64,000 bases of DNA, taken from contig NZ_PGFA01000004.1 of assembly GCF_002797555.1 (NCBI RefSeq), positions 124,001 through 188,000 of the forward strand, given 5' to 3'. The number at the start of each line of letters is the position of its first letter. Positions within the stretch are counted from its first letter, which is position 1. This DNA is from Hymenobacter chitinivorans DSM 11115 (GTDB lineage Bacteria > Bacteroidota > Bacteroidia > Cytophagales > Hymenobacteraceae). The notes below the pieces were generated by a model. It was given only the letters and a program-made list of their open reading frames with translations, was not told the DNA's origin and did not search any database. A program made the translations under genes and the position numbers. Positions 28,701 to 36,853 of the stretch are shown here, one piece after another.

Positions 28701-30560
28701 CTGGTCGTCTTCGACGAAGCCTCACAGGTGAAGCCCGTCGATGCCCTGGGCGCCATTGCCCGCGGCCGGCAGCTGGTGGTGGTCGGCGACTCGAAGCAGC
28801 TGCCGCCCACTTCCTTCTTCGATTCCCTGACCGGGGCGGGGGAGGAGGCCGACGAGGAAAACGTGACGGCCGACATCCAAAGCATTCTGGAGCTGTGCAA
28901 AGCCCGGCAAATGCCCGAGCGGATGCTGCGCTGGCACTACCGCAGCCAGCACGAATCGTTGATTGCGCCGTCCAATCACCTGTTTTACGACGACAAGCTG
29001 GTCAGCTTTCCCAGTCCGGGCGGGCAGGGGCCGCTGGGCTTGGTTTACCATCATTTGCCCGATACGCACTATGAGCGGGGTACTACCCGCACCAACCCGC
29101 TGGAAGCTGCCGCCGTGGCCCAGGCCGTGCTGCACCACGCCCGCACCACGCCCACGCTCACCCTGGGCGTGGTGGCCTTCAGCCAGGTCCAGCGTCAGGC
29201 CATTGAGGATGCCCTGGAAAAGCTGCGCCGCCAGCAGCCTGAGACGGAAGACTTTTTCAACCGCCATGCCCACGAGCCTTTCTTCGTGAAGAACCTCGAA
29301 AACGTGCAGGGCGACGAGCGGGACGTGATTCTGATCAGCCTCGGCTACGGCCGCACCCGGGAAGGCTACCTGAGCATGAGCTTCGGGCCCCTGAACGGCG
29401 AGGGTGGGGAGCGGCGCCTCAACGTGCTCATCACCCGGGCCAAGCAACGTTGCGAAGTCTTCACCAACCTCGCGGCCGACGACCTGGACCTGACTCGCAC
29501 CACGGCCAAAGGCGTAGCGGCGCTCAAGACCTTTCTCAACTTTGCCCAGCACAGGGTGCTCAACCATAACCAGGAAAGCGGCCGGGCCCCGGAGTCGCCA
29601 TTCGAGGAGGCCGTGTACCGCGCCCTCACGGCCCGGGGCTACACCGTGCGTCCCCAGGTCGGCTCCCAGGGGTTTTATATTGATCTGGCCATCGTTGACC
29701 CCGACCAGCCCGGCCGCTACGTGCTGGGTATCGAGTGCGACGGGGCCATGTACCACGCGGCCCGCTCGGCGCGCGACCGGGACCGGCTGCGCCAGCAGGT
29801 ACTCGAAAACGTGGGCTGGCAGCTGCACCGCATTTGGAGCACCGACTGGTTTCGGGACCCGGCCGGCGAAACCGAGCGGACGGTGCAGGCCATTGAAAAC
29901 GCCCGTCGTGGGACTGCTTCAAAGGAAGTAGAAGCGGAAGAACCCGCCGAAATCGAAGCACTGTTGGGAATAACCCGGGAAGACGCTCCTGCCGGCCCCG
30001 CGCCCCTGGCCGAGCCGTATCAGCTGACCCAGCTGCCCGCCGCCGCCCGGCAACTCGAAGTGCACCAGCACCCCATGGCCCGCCTGGCCGGCTGGGTGGC
30101 CCAGATTGTGGCCATCGAAAGCCCGGTTCACCTGGATGAGGTAACGCGCCGCATTGCCCTGGCCACCGGCGCCACCCAGGTCGGCGCCCGGATCCGCAAA
30201 AGCGTGGCGGCGGCCGTGCGGCTGGCCGTGAATCTGCGCCACATCCGGCTGGAAGGCGACTTCCTCTGGACCCCGACGATGACGGCGGCTACCGTGCCAC
30301 TGCGGGACCGGAGCGCCCTGCCTGCCGTGTCGCGCAAGCCGGGCTTCGTGGCGCCCGAAGAGCTGGCCCGGGCCGTTCAAACTATTGTGCAGCACAGTTT
30401 TGCCCTGGAACGGCCGGCCGTGGTGCTGCCCGTGGCCCGGCTGCTAGGCTTTGCCCGCCCCGGTGAGGAAATGCGCCAGCTCATCGACGCGGCCGTGCAG
30501 CAGCTGCTGGAAGCCGGGGCCGTGCTGGAATCCAACGGGGTGCTGCAGCCCGTCGGCTAG
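25764..30560 (+). CDS. DUF4011-SF1 helicase-Vsr-like nuclease-DUF3320 protein, candidate defence system
   Basis: 1598 residues. The N-terminal DUF4011-like part has LGLRNPLLNFRPS (about 27-39). The superfamily 1 helicase core has Walker A GPPGTGKS (349-356, Lys355), Walker B VFDEAS (982-987), GDSKQLPPTSF (about 1006), a RSQHE segment and ITRAKQR near the end of the core. The two helicase halves are separated by about 550 residues of helical insertion. A Vsr/DUF559 (MTES_1575-type) nuclease-like domain follows (about 1270-1375: SPFEEAVYRAL, FYIDLAIVD, GIECDG at 1322-1327, RIWSTDWF). A DUF3320-like region closes the protein (about 1435-1510). From recall, this domain order is that of the Hhe-type proteins listed among predicted anti-phage systems. 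It stands alone, with no methylase or partner. All visible key motifs are intact. Confidence 0.88.
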   Translation: MSTEPLPAPASLLSRLHASREELLDLGLRNPLLNFRPSPARGVLVVQEESAAVYEGLVRQGKTMYFLAAPEAKSTTGKPGQTEQVEPPEEPAAATTAPAAETADNQAPTLAEAERQRLLTDNKLQTAEPLEKLEKRLLNTYYTARTSLEEQGVNILYLALGQLTWYEADSSPEARQAPLLLVPVLLERGTAAERFKLRHTGAEVEGNLSLQAKLRTSFGLGLPLPEAEDELRVAEYFAAVAQAVAGVPRWQVQPDAIALGFFSFGKFLLYRDLDPSTWPAAGGLLEHPAIAALLGPDTGFQDAAPTLDDSAFLDTESQAHALHQVLDADSSQLLALLAVQEGRNLVIQGPPGTGKSQTIANLLAEAIGAGKKVLFVAEKMAALEVVQRRLENLGLGAACLELHSHKANKKALLDELRHTLSLGRPAAAPDLADQMAQLPRYRTALNDYALAVNAPIGRSRRTAQQVVGELLRLREESGAVELPRLAFARLPEWTDADATQAETQARRVQAVLQKIGRPKNLLFWGSELFVLLPADQQALTRQLREAAAAVADLQAAAQTLAQRLGLPAPAARAAAEALLPAARHAQLAPPLPGVAVADASWVQRATQLNEVLGAGARYTALHQQHDAALLPEAWNQELLVERAALLSYGDKWWNFLSSDFRQAKKRLQSLWRGPLPTEPVAVLPVLDAIHEARRHAQMVQEAGSWAEPLFGSAWQNLRSDWPALRKAADYLTQTHQRIAQRQLPAELLQYLAQAPNPATVAAPLAALETALAQHRAALQAVAQALQLNEARRFGPEGRLEFQPFAAQHATLSAWLADVPALRLTTEWNNVAAAVTADNLPELLTLAETWEPAAQHLAAAVRQTWLEFLQKQAYSQFPALRQFERASHEQTAAHFREADEDSLYHNRVRAMQQHFSQLPNAQASGQMLLLRNEFAKKTRHLPLRKLMQQAGRAIQAIKPVFMMSPLSVASYLPPGAAEFDLVVFDEASQVKPVDALGAIARGRQLVVVGDSKQLPPTSFFDSLTGAGEEADEENVTADIQSILELCKARQMPERMLRWHYRSQHESLIAPSNHLFYDDKLVSFPSPGGQGPLGLVYHHLPDTHYERGTTRTNPLEAAAVAQAVLHHARTTPTLTLGVVAFSQVQRQAIEDALEKLRRQQPETEDFFNRHAHEPFFVKNLENVQGDERDVILISLGYGRTREGYLSMSFGPLNGEGGERRLNVLITRAKQRCEVFTNLAADDLDLTRTTAKGVAALKTFLNFAQHRVLNHNQESGRAPESPFEEAVYRALTARGYTVRPQVGSQGFYIDLAIVDPDQPGRYVLGIECDGAMYHAARSARDRDRLRQQVLENVGWQLHRIWSTDWFRDPAGETERTVQAIENARRGTASKEVEAEEPAEIEALLGITREDAPAGPAPLAEPYQLTQLPAAARQLEVHQHPMARLAGWVAQIVAIESPVHLDEVTRRIALATGATQVGARIRKSVAAAVRLAVNLRHIRLEGDFLWTPTMTAATVPLRDRSALPAVSRKPGFVAPEELARAVQTIVQHSFALERPAVVLPVARLLGFARPGEEMRQLIDAAVQQLLEAGAVLESNGVLQPVG

Positions 30561-30711
30561 CGCGGCTGGCGGCATGCCGGCCAACGCGTAACGATACGGC
30601 AGCAGGGCGCTGGCGGAAGTTGGGCCAAGGCTTTGATTCCCGGCCGCTCGGGTCTTGACTATTTCGGCTACCTTGATTCGATAAATGATAGTTATCAGAT
30701 AGTTATCGGCC

Positions 30712-31344
30712 ATGAACCCTGTTGCTAGCCTTATCACCGGTTCAAACTTACCGGCGGGCGAAACCCTGTTTGTTACGTTTCGGTTGGCGGGCTCGGTGTC
30801 TACGCGGGCTTTTCGGGCGCTGTATCAGGAGCGGCAGACGGCGCAGGACGCGGCCCGGCTGCTACCCGCCCCGGAGCTGCCGGCTGCCTTTCGCCGGGCC
30901 GAAAAACTCTTTTTCCTGGGTTTCGACGCCCTGCTCGATGCTGCCACGGTGGGGCCGGTATTTCTGGAAAAGGAGAAAATAGCCGACATCGTGGCTGCGG
31001 AGCTGCTACTACTCGAGGAGCTCGGGTTTCTGGTCGTGGCTTTTGTGCTGCTGCCCAACCACGTTCATGCCCTGCTTCACTTGCCGGCCGGTAGCGGGGT
31101 TTCCTTCTACAAAGCCTTGGAACTGCTCCAGCAGCGCACCGCCGCGCAGTGCCGCCGGCTGCTGCAGGCCACTCTGCCGCCCGAGGCCGACTTCTGGCAA
31201 ACCGGCAGCTACGACTACCCCGTACATGATGCCACCGAGCTACGGCGCCTGCTGACCTACCTGCGCACCCACGCCACCCGTACCGGCCACGCCGGCCGCT
31301 GGCTCGACTGGCCCTACCGCTACGTGGCCCCCGCCTACGAGTAA
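30712..31344 (+). CDS. RAYT-like (IS200/Y1) REP-associated tyrosine transposase
   Basis: 210 residues. The HUH motif is LLPNHVHALL (His117 and His119), followed by helix LELLQQRTAAQCRRL and a candidate nucleophile Tyr167 in FWQTGSYDYPVHDATELRRLLTYL, the layout of Y1 transposases. The order (NHVH, about 48 residues, then FWQ...YD...V.D) is typical of the single-copy REP-associated group rather than IS200 itself, and no left or right IS ends are seen. Such proteins are linked in other bacteria to the spread of short palindromic repeats, which are abundant here. The ATG at 30712 gives a normal family length. The active site looks intact. Confidence 0.82.
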   Translation: MNPVASLITGSNLPAGETLFVTFRLAGSVSTRAFRALYQERQTAQDAARLLPAPELPAAFRRAEKLFFLGFDALLDAATVGPVFLEKEKIADIVAAELLLLEELGFLVVAFVLLPNHVHALLHLPAGSGVSFYKALELLQQRTAAQCRRLLQATLPPEADFWQTGSYDYPVHDATELRRLLTYLRTHATRTGHAGRWLDWPYRYVAPAYE

Positions 31345-31368
31345 GCCGCTGCCCTCTTCCTGACTCCA

Positions 31369-32361
31369 ATGAAGCCTGTTTTTCACTTTGTTTATACCGG
31401 GCTTCTGTTTCTGCCGCTGCTGCTCGGCCTGCCTGCCGCGGCCCAGTCTCCCGCCGCCGACAGCGTCAGCACCGACCGGCTGCTGTTCTACACCTTCGCC
31501 AACGACGCCTTTTTCCGCACCGATTACTACTTCACCCAGGGCATGACCCTGAACGTGGTGCTGCCGGTGTTGCGCAAGTCGCCGGTCAACCGAATCCTGT
31601 TGCCCGCCCGCGCGGGGCAGGTGCAGCACTACGGCGTAAAGCTGTTCTACGACGGCTTCACGCCCCTGCGCATCCAGGACGATACCATCCGGCGCGGCGA
31701 CCGGCCCTACGCATCCTACATCTACGCCACGCTCTACCGCACCGCCACCAACCCCGCCGCGAAGCGCCGCCTGACTTCGGGGCTCAACATCGGCTTCATC
31801 GGTCCGGCGGCCGGGGCCAAGGGCTTCCAGACCAAAGTCCACGAGCTGATTGATGCGCCCACGCCCCGGGGCTGGAACTACCAGATCCGCAACGACCTGG
31901 TATTAGGCTACGAAGCAGCACTGGAACAGCAGCTGCTGGCCGCGGGCAACGCCGTAGAGCTAATCGGGCAGGGGCAAGCCTCTCTGGGCACGCTCAACAC
32001 GTTTGCCGGGGCCGGCCTGCTGCTGCGCGTGGGTAAAATGAATCCTTACTTTCAGAACCTGGGCCTGGCCTCACGGGCCAACCGGGTGGGGCTGCAACGG
32101 CTGCAGCTGTACGCCACCGGGCAGGCAGAGGCCCGGGTAGTGGGCTACAATGCCACGATGCAGGGTGGCCTGTTCAACCGCACCAGCCCCTACACCCTGG
32201 CCGCTGCCGATATCAAACGGGTGGTGGCCCAGGGTACGGCCAGTGTGGTGGCCGCCTACGGCGGCGTGAGCCTGCGCACTTCCGCCGTCTGGATTACGCC
32301 CGAGTTCAAAGGCAGCCGCCACCACGCCTGGGTGCAGTTTGGGCTGGGCGTGGCGTTGTAA
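31369..32361 (+). CDS. LpxR-like lipid A deacylase (DUF2219)
   Basis: 330-residue outer-membrane protein. It has a signal peptide (…LLLGLPAAAQS) and the family's opening motif FYTFANDAFFRTDYYFTQGMTL, with the Asn-Asp and TDxYYTxG pattern. RPYASYIYATLYR and the alternating beta-strand pattern continue to a C-terminal aromatic/hydrophobic strand (HAWVQFGLGVAL). LpxR enzymes remove the 3'-acyloxyacyl group of lipid A. The protein starts 24 bp after the RAYT-like gene but is functionally unrelated. Substrate specificity is inferred from the family only. Confidence 0.82.
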   Translation: MKPVFHFVYTGLLFLPLLLGLPAAAQSPAADSVSTDRLLFYTFANDAFFRTDYYFTQGMTLNVVLPVLRKSPVNRILLPARAGQVQHYGVKLFYDGFTPLRIQDDTIRRGDRPYASYIYATLYRTATNPAAKRRLTSGLNIGFIGPAAGAKGFQTKVHELIDAPTPRGWNYQIRNDLVLGYEAALEQQLLAAGNAVELIGQGQASLGTLNTFAGAGLLLRVGKMNPYFQNLGLASRANRVGLQRLQLYATGQAEARVVGYNATMQGGLFNRTSPYTLAAADIKRVVAQGTASVVAAYGGVSLRTSAVWITPEFKGSRHHAWVQFGLGVAL

Positions 32362-32390
32362 ACTGGTGAGCCTAGCCGGTTGTCAAGTCT

Positions 32391-33356
32391 TTACTTGGCC
32401 CGGTGAATAATGGCCACGCTGACCAGGATAATCACCATGCCCAGCAGGTGCCACAGGTTGAAGTCCTCCCCGTCCAGAAAGCCCCAGGCCAGGGCCATAA
32501 TGGGCACGATGTACGTGTTGGAAGCCGCAAACAAAGCCGTCGACTGCTGGATAAGCTTGTTGAAGAGCACCATGGCCACGGCCGTGCTCATCGTGGCCAG
32601 CAGGGCAATGTAGCCGAAGGCCGTCCAGGCGCCGGGCACGTGCTGCAGCTTGTACAAAAACTGGGTGCCCACGAGCAGGTACACCACTGCCGGTCCGCCG
32701 ATGTAGAGCAGCAGCAGACCCGTCACGGCCAGGGGCGGAATGCCGTGCAGCCGGTTCTTAATCACGTTCACGCTCACCCCGTAGCCCATGGTGGCCAGCA
32801 CGATGTAGAGGCCGTACCAGGCGTTGCCTTCCCCAGTAGGCGTGGCCGCGCCCCCGCTGCCGCCCAGCAGCATCAGCACCACCGTGCCCACCAGCCCCAG
32901 CACGATGCCCAGTACCCGCAGCGGCGTGAGCTTCTGCCCGAAAAACAGCGCCCCGACCAGCAAGGTAAACACGGCCGTCAGGGCGTTGAGCACGCCGGCC
33001 AGGCCCGAAGCCAGCTTGGTTTCGGCGTAGGCAAACAGAAACGCCGGCACCAGGGTGCCCACCACGCCGCTTAGCACCAGCCACTTGACCCGGCCCCGCT
33101 CCAGCTGCGGCAGGTGCCGCACGGCGAAAGGCAGCAGAATCAGGGCCGCTACCGTGACGCGGGTGGCGCCCAGCTCCATGGCCGAAAACACCACCAGCCC
33201 CTTTTTCATCAGAATAAACGACGTGCCCCAGATAGTAGCCAGCGTGAAGAGCAGCACCCAGGCCGAAGCCGGCGTACGGTGGGGCGGGGGCGAGGCTACC
33301 GGCGTGGTTTCGGGAGCAACGGTAACGGCCGGGGCGGGAGAAGTAGTGGAAGGCAT
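32391..33356 (-). CDS. EamA/DMT-family transporter
   Basis: 321 residues with ten hydrophobic segments arranged as two EamA repeats. The first has WVLLFTLATIWGTSFILMKKGL...ELGATRVTVAALILLPFAV, and the second begins with GLYIVLATMGYGVSVNVIKNRL. A short soluble Pro/Ala/Thr-rich N-terminus precedes the membrane part. The last segment ends GMVIILVSVAIIHRAK, as usual for the drug/metabolite transporter superfamily. Substrate unknown; families of this kind export amino acids, metabolites or drugs. It lies convergent with the LpxR-like gene. Confidence 0.88.
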   Translation of the reverse strand: MPSTTSPAPAVTVAPETTPVASPPPHRTPASAWVLLFTLATIWGTSFILMKKGLVVFSAMELGATRVTVAALILLPFAVRHLPQLERGRVKWLVLSGVVGTLVPAFLFAYAETKLASGLAGVLNALTAVFTLLVGALFFGQKLTPLRVLGIVLGLVGTVVLMLLGGSGGAATPTGEGNAWYGLYIVLATMGYGVSVNVIKNRLHGIPPLAVTGLLLLYIGGPAVVYLLVGTQFLYKLQHVPGAWTAFGYIALLATMSTAVAMVLFNKLIQQSTALFAASNTYIVPIMALAWGFLDGEDFNLWHLLGMVIILVSVAIIHRAK

Positions 33357-33424
33357 GCGGGGCGAAGTAAGCGGAAGGCTGCAAAGATAGCCGAACCAGT
33401 AGTGGCAGCCGGGGCGGCCCGGCT

Positions 33425-34561
33425 TTAGTCGTAGTAGTCGTACTGCCAGCGGGTGGCGCTCTGCACGTCGGGCGTCCGGAAAATAGTGTCGGGTCGGGAG
33501 TTGCTGGCCTCGGTGCGCTGCGCGAGGTAGCCACGTGCGTTGTAGCGGTAGGTGGTGCGCTCTTTCTTTATATCCGGCACTTGGTAGGCGTAGCGGGCCG
33601 GGCGGAAAAGACTGTCGGGCGGGTACTGCACTGCCAGGTTGGCTTCGGCGGCCAGGTAGAGCAGGCGGGTAGCGGTGTACTGCGTTTCCTGCCGCGGCTG
33701 CCCGTCAGGGCGGTAGCGGATTCGGATGATTCGCAGCCCGTATATGTTAGGCTGTTCGGGGCCAGTGCGCGGCGTATAGCGGTTTGCACCATCGTAGCGG
33801 GAAAGCTCCCGCACCTCGCTTAGCCAAAGGGAATTATCCGCTACCAGCCGCTTTTGCCCGTCGAAAGCTCTGGTGTCCAGACTGAGAAGATGACTCCCGC
33901 CCCGGCGCAGGTTGTAGCTTGCCCGGCGCGTCATGTTGCCGGCGGCATCGTAGTACATCGAGTCCAGCTCGACGGGTACTATCAAGTCGTCGTAGCGCAG
34001 CTTGGCTACCAGTCGGTGCTGCGCGTTGTACCAGTACCGGTAGCGGGTGCCCAAGGTGAACCGGTCGCAGCCTTCGCACCTGGGATCTACCTGCTCGGTG
34101 AAGTTGCCCTGCTCGTCGTAACTGTAGAAATTGGTGGCGTAAAAGCTGGCTGGATCGGTAGAATCGGCCGGTGCCTCGCCGTATTCCCGAAGCTTCTGGC
34201 CCCGGTCGTTCCACACGGCGTGGTGGGTGTAGTACCACTTGCCATCCTGATAAAACCGCGTGGCAATTACGCGGCCCAGCGCATCCTTCACGGCCTTTAT
34301 GCGGGGCAAGACCGTAGACTGATTGGCTTCGGCCTGGGGCCGCGGACTGTCGGCGGAGTAGATGGGGGTACCCGAGCGCGCAAACCGGTTGACGGTCCGG
34401 TAGCGCACCCGCCGGCCGTCCTCCTCGTCGTGGTAGTCGGAGACTACGCGCACGGCCCGCAGGTGGGCGCGCCGCACCGCGGCCGAGTCCTCGAAGCTGG
34501 GTTGCTGGGCCGCCGCCGTTAGGCCAACCAGCAGAAGGGTGAGGAAGAAACACGCGCGCAT
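33425..34561 (-). CDS. Small secreted YD/RHS-like repeat protein
   Basis: 378 residues from the ATG at 34561, giving signal peptide MRACFFLTLLLVGLTAAAQ (the frame runs 50 codons further without coding character). The body has weak YD-type repeats: YSYDEQGNFTEQVDPRCEG, YRYWYNAQHRLVAKLRYDD, SMYYDAAGNMTRRASYNL, IRYRPDGQPRQETQY, YRYNARGYLAQRTEA. There is no RHS core motif or toxin tip. It resembles a stand-alone RHS segment, possibly a surface or periplasmic beta structure. It lies 56 bp downstream of dusB on the same strand. Function unknown. Confidence 0.7.
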   Translation of the reverse strand: MRACFFLTLLLVGLTAAAQQPSFEDSAAVRRAHLRAVRVVSDYHDEEDGRRVRYRTVNRFARSGTPIYSADSPRPQAEANQSTVLPRIKAVKDALGRVIATRFYQDGKWYYTHHAVWNDRGQKLREYGEAPADSTDPASFYATNFYSYDEQGNFTEQVDPRCEGCDRFTLGTRYRYWYNAQHRLVAKLRYDDLIVPVELDSMYYDAAGNMTRRASYNLRRGGSHLLSLDTRAFDGQKRLVADNSLWLSEVRELSRYDGANRYTPRTGPEQPNIYGLRIIRIRYRPDGQPRQETQYTATRLLYLAAEANLAVQYPPDSLFRPARYAYQVPDIKKERTTYRYNARGYLAQRTEASNSRPDTIFRTPDVQSATRWQYDYYD

Positions 34562-34617
34562 ATAACCTTGAAACGGTGCTTCCACCAGCCAGACGGACAA
34601 GAACGAAATCCAGGAAT

Positions 34618-35607
34618 CTACCCGACCAGCACCGGCTCGGCGGCCGAAATTTCGGCCAGAATAGCGTGCACCTCGTCCACCGAGTAGGTGTCGACCAGGC
34701 GCATACGCCACTGCTTGGCGCCTTCCAGGCCGCGGAAGTACTGGGCGTAGTGGCGGCGCATTTCCAGAATGCCGGACCGCTCACCCTTCCACTCGATGCT
34801 CTTCTCGAAGTGCATGCGGCACATGGCCACCCGCTCCTCCACCGTGGGCGGGGCCAGCTTTTCGCCGGTGGCCACGAAGTGCTTGATTTCCCGGAAAATC
34901 CAGGGGTAGCCGATGCTGGCCCGGCCAATCATGATACCGTCCACGCCGTAGCGGTTTTTGTACTCCAGCGCTTTTTCGGGCGAGTCGATGTCGCCGTTGC
35001 CAAAAATGGGAATCTTGATGCGGGGGTTTTCCTTGATTTTGGCAATCAGGCGCCAGTCGGCATCACCCTTGTACATCTGCACCCGGGTGCGGCCGTGCAC
35101 GGTGAGGGCTTCGATGCCGATATCCTGAAGCCGCTCGGCCACTTCCTCCACGTTCAGGGTATTCTCGTCCCAGCCCAGGCGGGTTTTCACCGTCACGGGC
35201 AGGTGAGTGGCTTTTACGACGGCCGAGGTCATCTGCACCATCTTCGGAATGTCGCGCAGCAGAGCGGCGCCGGCGCCCCGGCAGGCCACCTGCTTCACGG
35301 GGCAGCCGTAGTTGATGTCAATCAAATCGGGGCCGGCCAGGGTGCTGATGCGGGCACACTCGCCCATCGTGTCCACGTCGGAGCCGAAGAGCTGGATGCC
35401 GATGGGCCGCTCGTAGTCGAACACGTCGAGCTTCTTGCGGCTTTTGGCCGCGTCCCGGATCAGGCCTTCCGAGGAAATAAACTCGGTATACATCAAATCG
35501 GCGCCGTTGGCTTTGCACACGGCCCGGAACGGCGGGTCCGACACGTCCTCCATGGGGGCGAGTAGCAACGGGAAATCAGGCAGGGCAAGGTCGCGGATGT
35601 GTACCAC
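34618..35607 (-). CDS. dusB: tRNA-dihydrouridine synthase (DusB-type)
   Basis: FMN-dependent reduction of uridine to dihydrouridine in tRNA D-loops. Seen: the flavin-binding opening LLLAPMEDVSDPPFRAVCKANGADLMYTEFISSEGL, INYGCPVKQVACRGAGAALL with the catalytic-type Cys, VTVKTRLGWDEN, ALTVHGRTRVQMYKGDADW and PIFGNGDIDSPEKA...DGIMIGRASIGYPWIF. 329 residues is normal for the bacterial DusB group. A TAAATTTG box at 35635-35642 on this strand fits the start. Confidence 0.93.
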   Translation of the reverse strand: MVHIRDLALPDFPLLLAPMEDVSDPPFRAVCKANGADLMYTEFISSEGLIRDAAKSRKKLDVFDYERPIGIQLFGSDVDTMGECARISTLAGPDLIDINYGCPVKQVACRGAGAALLRDIPKMVQMTSAVVKATHLPVTVKTRLGWDENTLNVEEVAERLQDIGIEALTVHGRTRVQMYKGDADWRLIAKIKENPRIKIPIFGNGDIDSPEKALEYKNRYGVDGIMIGRASIGYPWIFREIKHFVATGEKLAPPTVEERVAMCRMHFEKSIEWKGERSGILEMRRHYAQYFRGLEGAKQWRMRLVDTYSVDEVHAILAEISAAEPVLVG

Positions 35608-35634
35608 AGAGAAAGGCTATTACAGGAATTTGCG

Positions 35635-35642
35635 CAAATTTA
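35635..35642 (-). promoter_or_regulatory. Putative -7 box (TAAATTTG) for dusB
   Basis: Matches TAnnTTTG on the minus strand, 28 bp before the dusB ATG. No clear -33 partner is visible. Confidence 0.35.
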
Positions 35643-35677
35643 CGACTCTTCCAAGTTTCCGTAACCGCCTGCCCCCT

Positions 35678-36733
35678 ATGAAAGGTTTCGTGTCCAGCCG
35701 CTTGCACCCTTTTGCCAACCTGCTGCTGCTCGTGGGCCTGGCGCTGGCCACGCTCTGCATTGCCGGCTTCGTGACGGTGGTGTGCAGCTACCTGTTCTTC
35801 GGCGTGGGCCTGCTGGAAGTTGGCAACGTGACCCAGCACCCGCAAAGCCACCCCCAGGGCTGGGGCCTGCTGATGCTCACCCAGGGCCTGACGCTGTTTA
35901 TCATGCTGGCCGGCGCGGCCCTGGCCTTGGTCAAGCTCACGGGCCGCTCGGCGCGCGAGTATTTTGCCCCCCGCCGGCCCGTACCCATCATCTGGGTGGT
36001 GGCCGCCATGGGCCTGATTATTCTCAGCCTGCCCTTTATGGCCTCCCTCATTGAGTGGAATGCCAACGTGCACGTGCCCGGCTTTTTGCAGCGCTTCACC
36101 TGGCTTACCGACTTCGGCACCTGGGCCCGGGCCAAGGAAGAGGAGCTCAAAGATCTGACCGCCTACCTCACCCGCTTCAACTCGCCCCAGCGCCTGCTCG
36201 TGGGCTTGGTCGTCATTGCCGTAGTGCCCGCCATCAGCGAGGAGCTGTTTTTCCGGGGGGTATTGCAGCGCAATCTGGTGGAATGGTTTAAGTCGCGGCA
36301 CGTGGGGGTGTTTCTGGCCGCTGCCATTTTCAGCGCCATTCACATGCAGTTCCTGGGCTTCGTGCCGCGCTTCGTGCTGGGTCTGATTCTGGGCTATTTG
36401 TACGAGTGGAGCGGCAATATCCTGGTGCCCATGGCGGCCCACTTCACCCAGAACGCCTTCCAGCTCGTGCTGCTCTACCTGCAGCAGCGGGAGTGGACCG
36501 CGCCCGATTTCAACCCCGACTCCACCGAAACCATGCCCTGGTACCTGGTGCTGCTCTCGGTGCTCTTCACCGGGGCGGTGCTCTACTTCCTGCACCAGCG
36601 CAGCCAGCAGCCCGACGAGCCCACCGAGATGCACACGCTCAGTGCCGCCGGGGTGGCCGTGGTAGCCGCCGAAACTGCCCCCGCCGAAACCCGTACCCTC
36701 GGCAGTAAGGGCGTCGAGGCCGACGGTAAGTAA
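35678..36733 (+). CDS. CPBP-family intramembrane metalloprotease (CAAX protease-like)
   Basis: 351 residues from the ATG at 35678. Several hydrophobic segments surround the ABI/CPBP motifs: EELFFR (EExxxR, residues 188-193), IFSAIHMQF (FxxxH type) and LVPMAAHFTQNAFQ (HxxxN). The Rce1-type active-site residues are all present. A roughly 100-residue insert precedes motif 1, and a charged cytoplasmic tail closes the protein. Substrate unknown; related Bacteroidota proteins are also annotated only by family. The next gene, cdsA, follows on the same strand and is likely co-transcribed. Confidence 0.88.
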   Translation: MKGFVSSRLHPFANLLLLVGLALATLCIAGFVTVVCSYLFFGVGLLEVGNVTQHPQSHPQGWGLLMLTQGLTLFIMLAGAALALVKLTGRSAREYFAPRRPVPIIWVVAAMGLIILSLPFMASLIEWNANVHVPGFLQRFTWLTDFGTWARAKEEELKDLTAYLTRFNSPQRLLVGLVVIAVVPAISEELFFRGVLQRNLVEWFKSRHVGVFLAAAIFSAIHMQFLGFVPRFVLGLILGYLYEWSGNILVPMAAHFTQNAFQLVLLYLQQREWTAPDFNPDSTETMPWYLVLLSVLFTGAVLYFLHQRSQQPDEPTEMHTLSAAGVAVVAAETAPAETRTLGSKGVEADGK

Positions 36734-36853
36734 GCCCCCGTGCCCCGCCCAGTTTTTTCTCCCGTCCCGAATTCTCGCTTTCCGTTGTCAGAGCCCTCAC
36801 CCTCGCCCGCTACCACCGCCCCCGAAGCTGCTCCTGCCGACGGTAAAAAGCCC

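Noticed and set aside
30561..31368. Complete IS200-type insertion sequence
   Set aside because: The transposase is present, but no subterminal hairpins or target duplication are visible around it. A stand-alone RAYT-like gene is the better reading.
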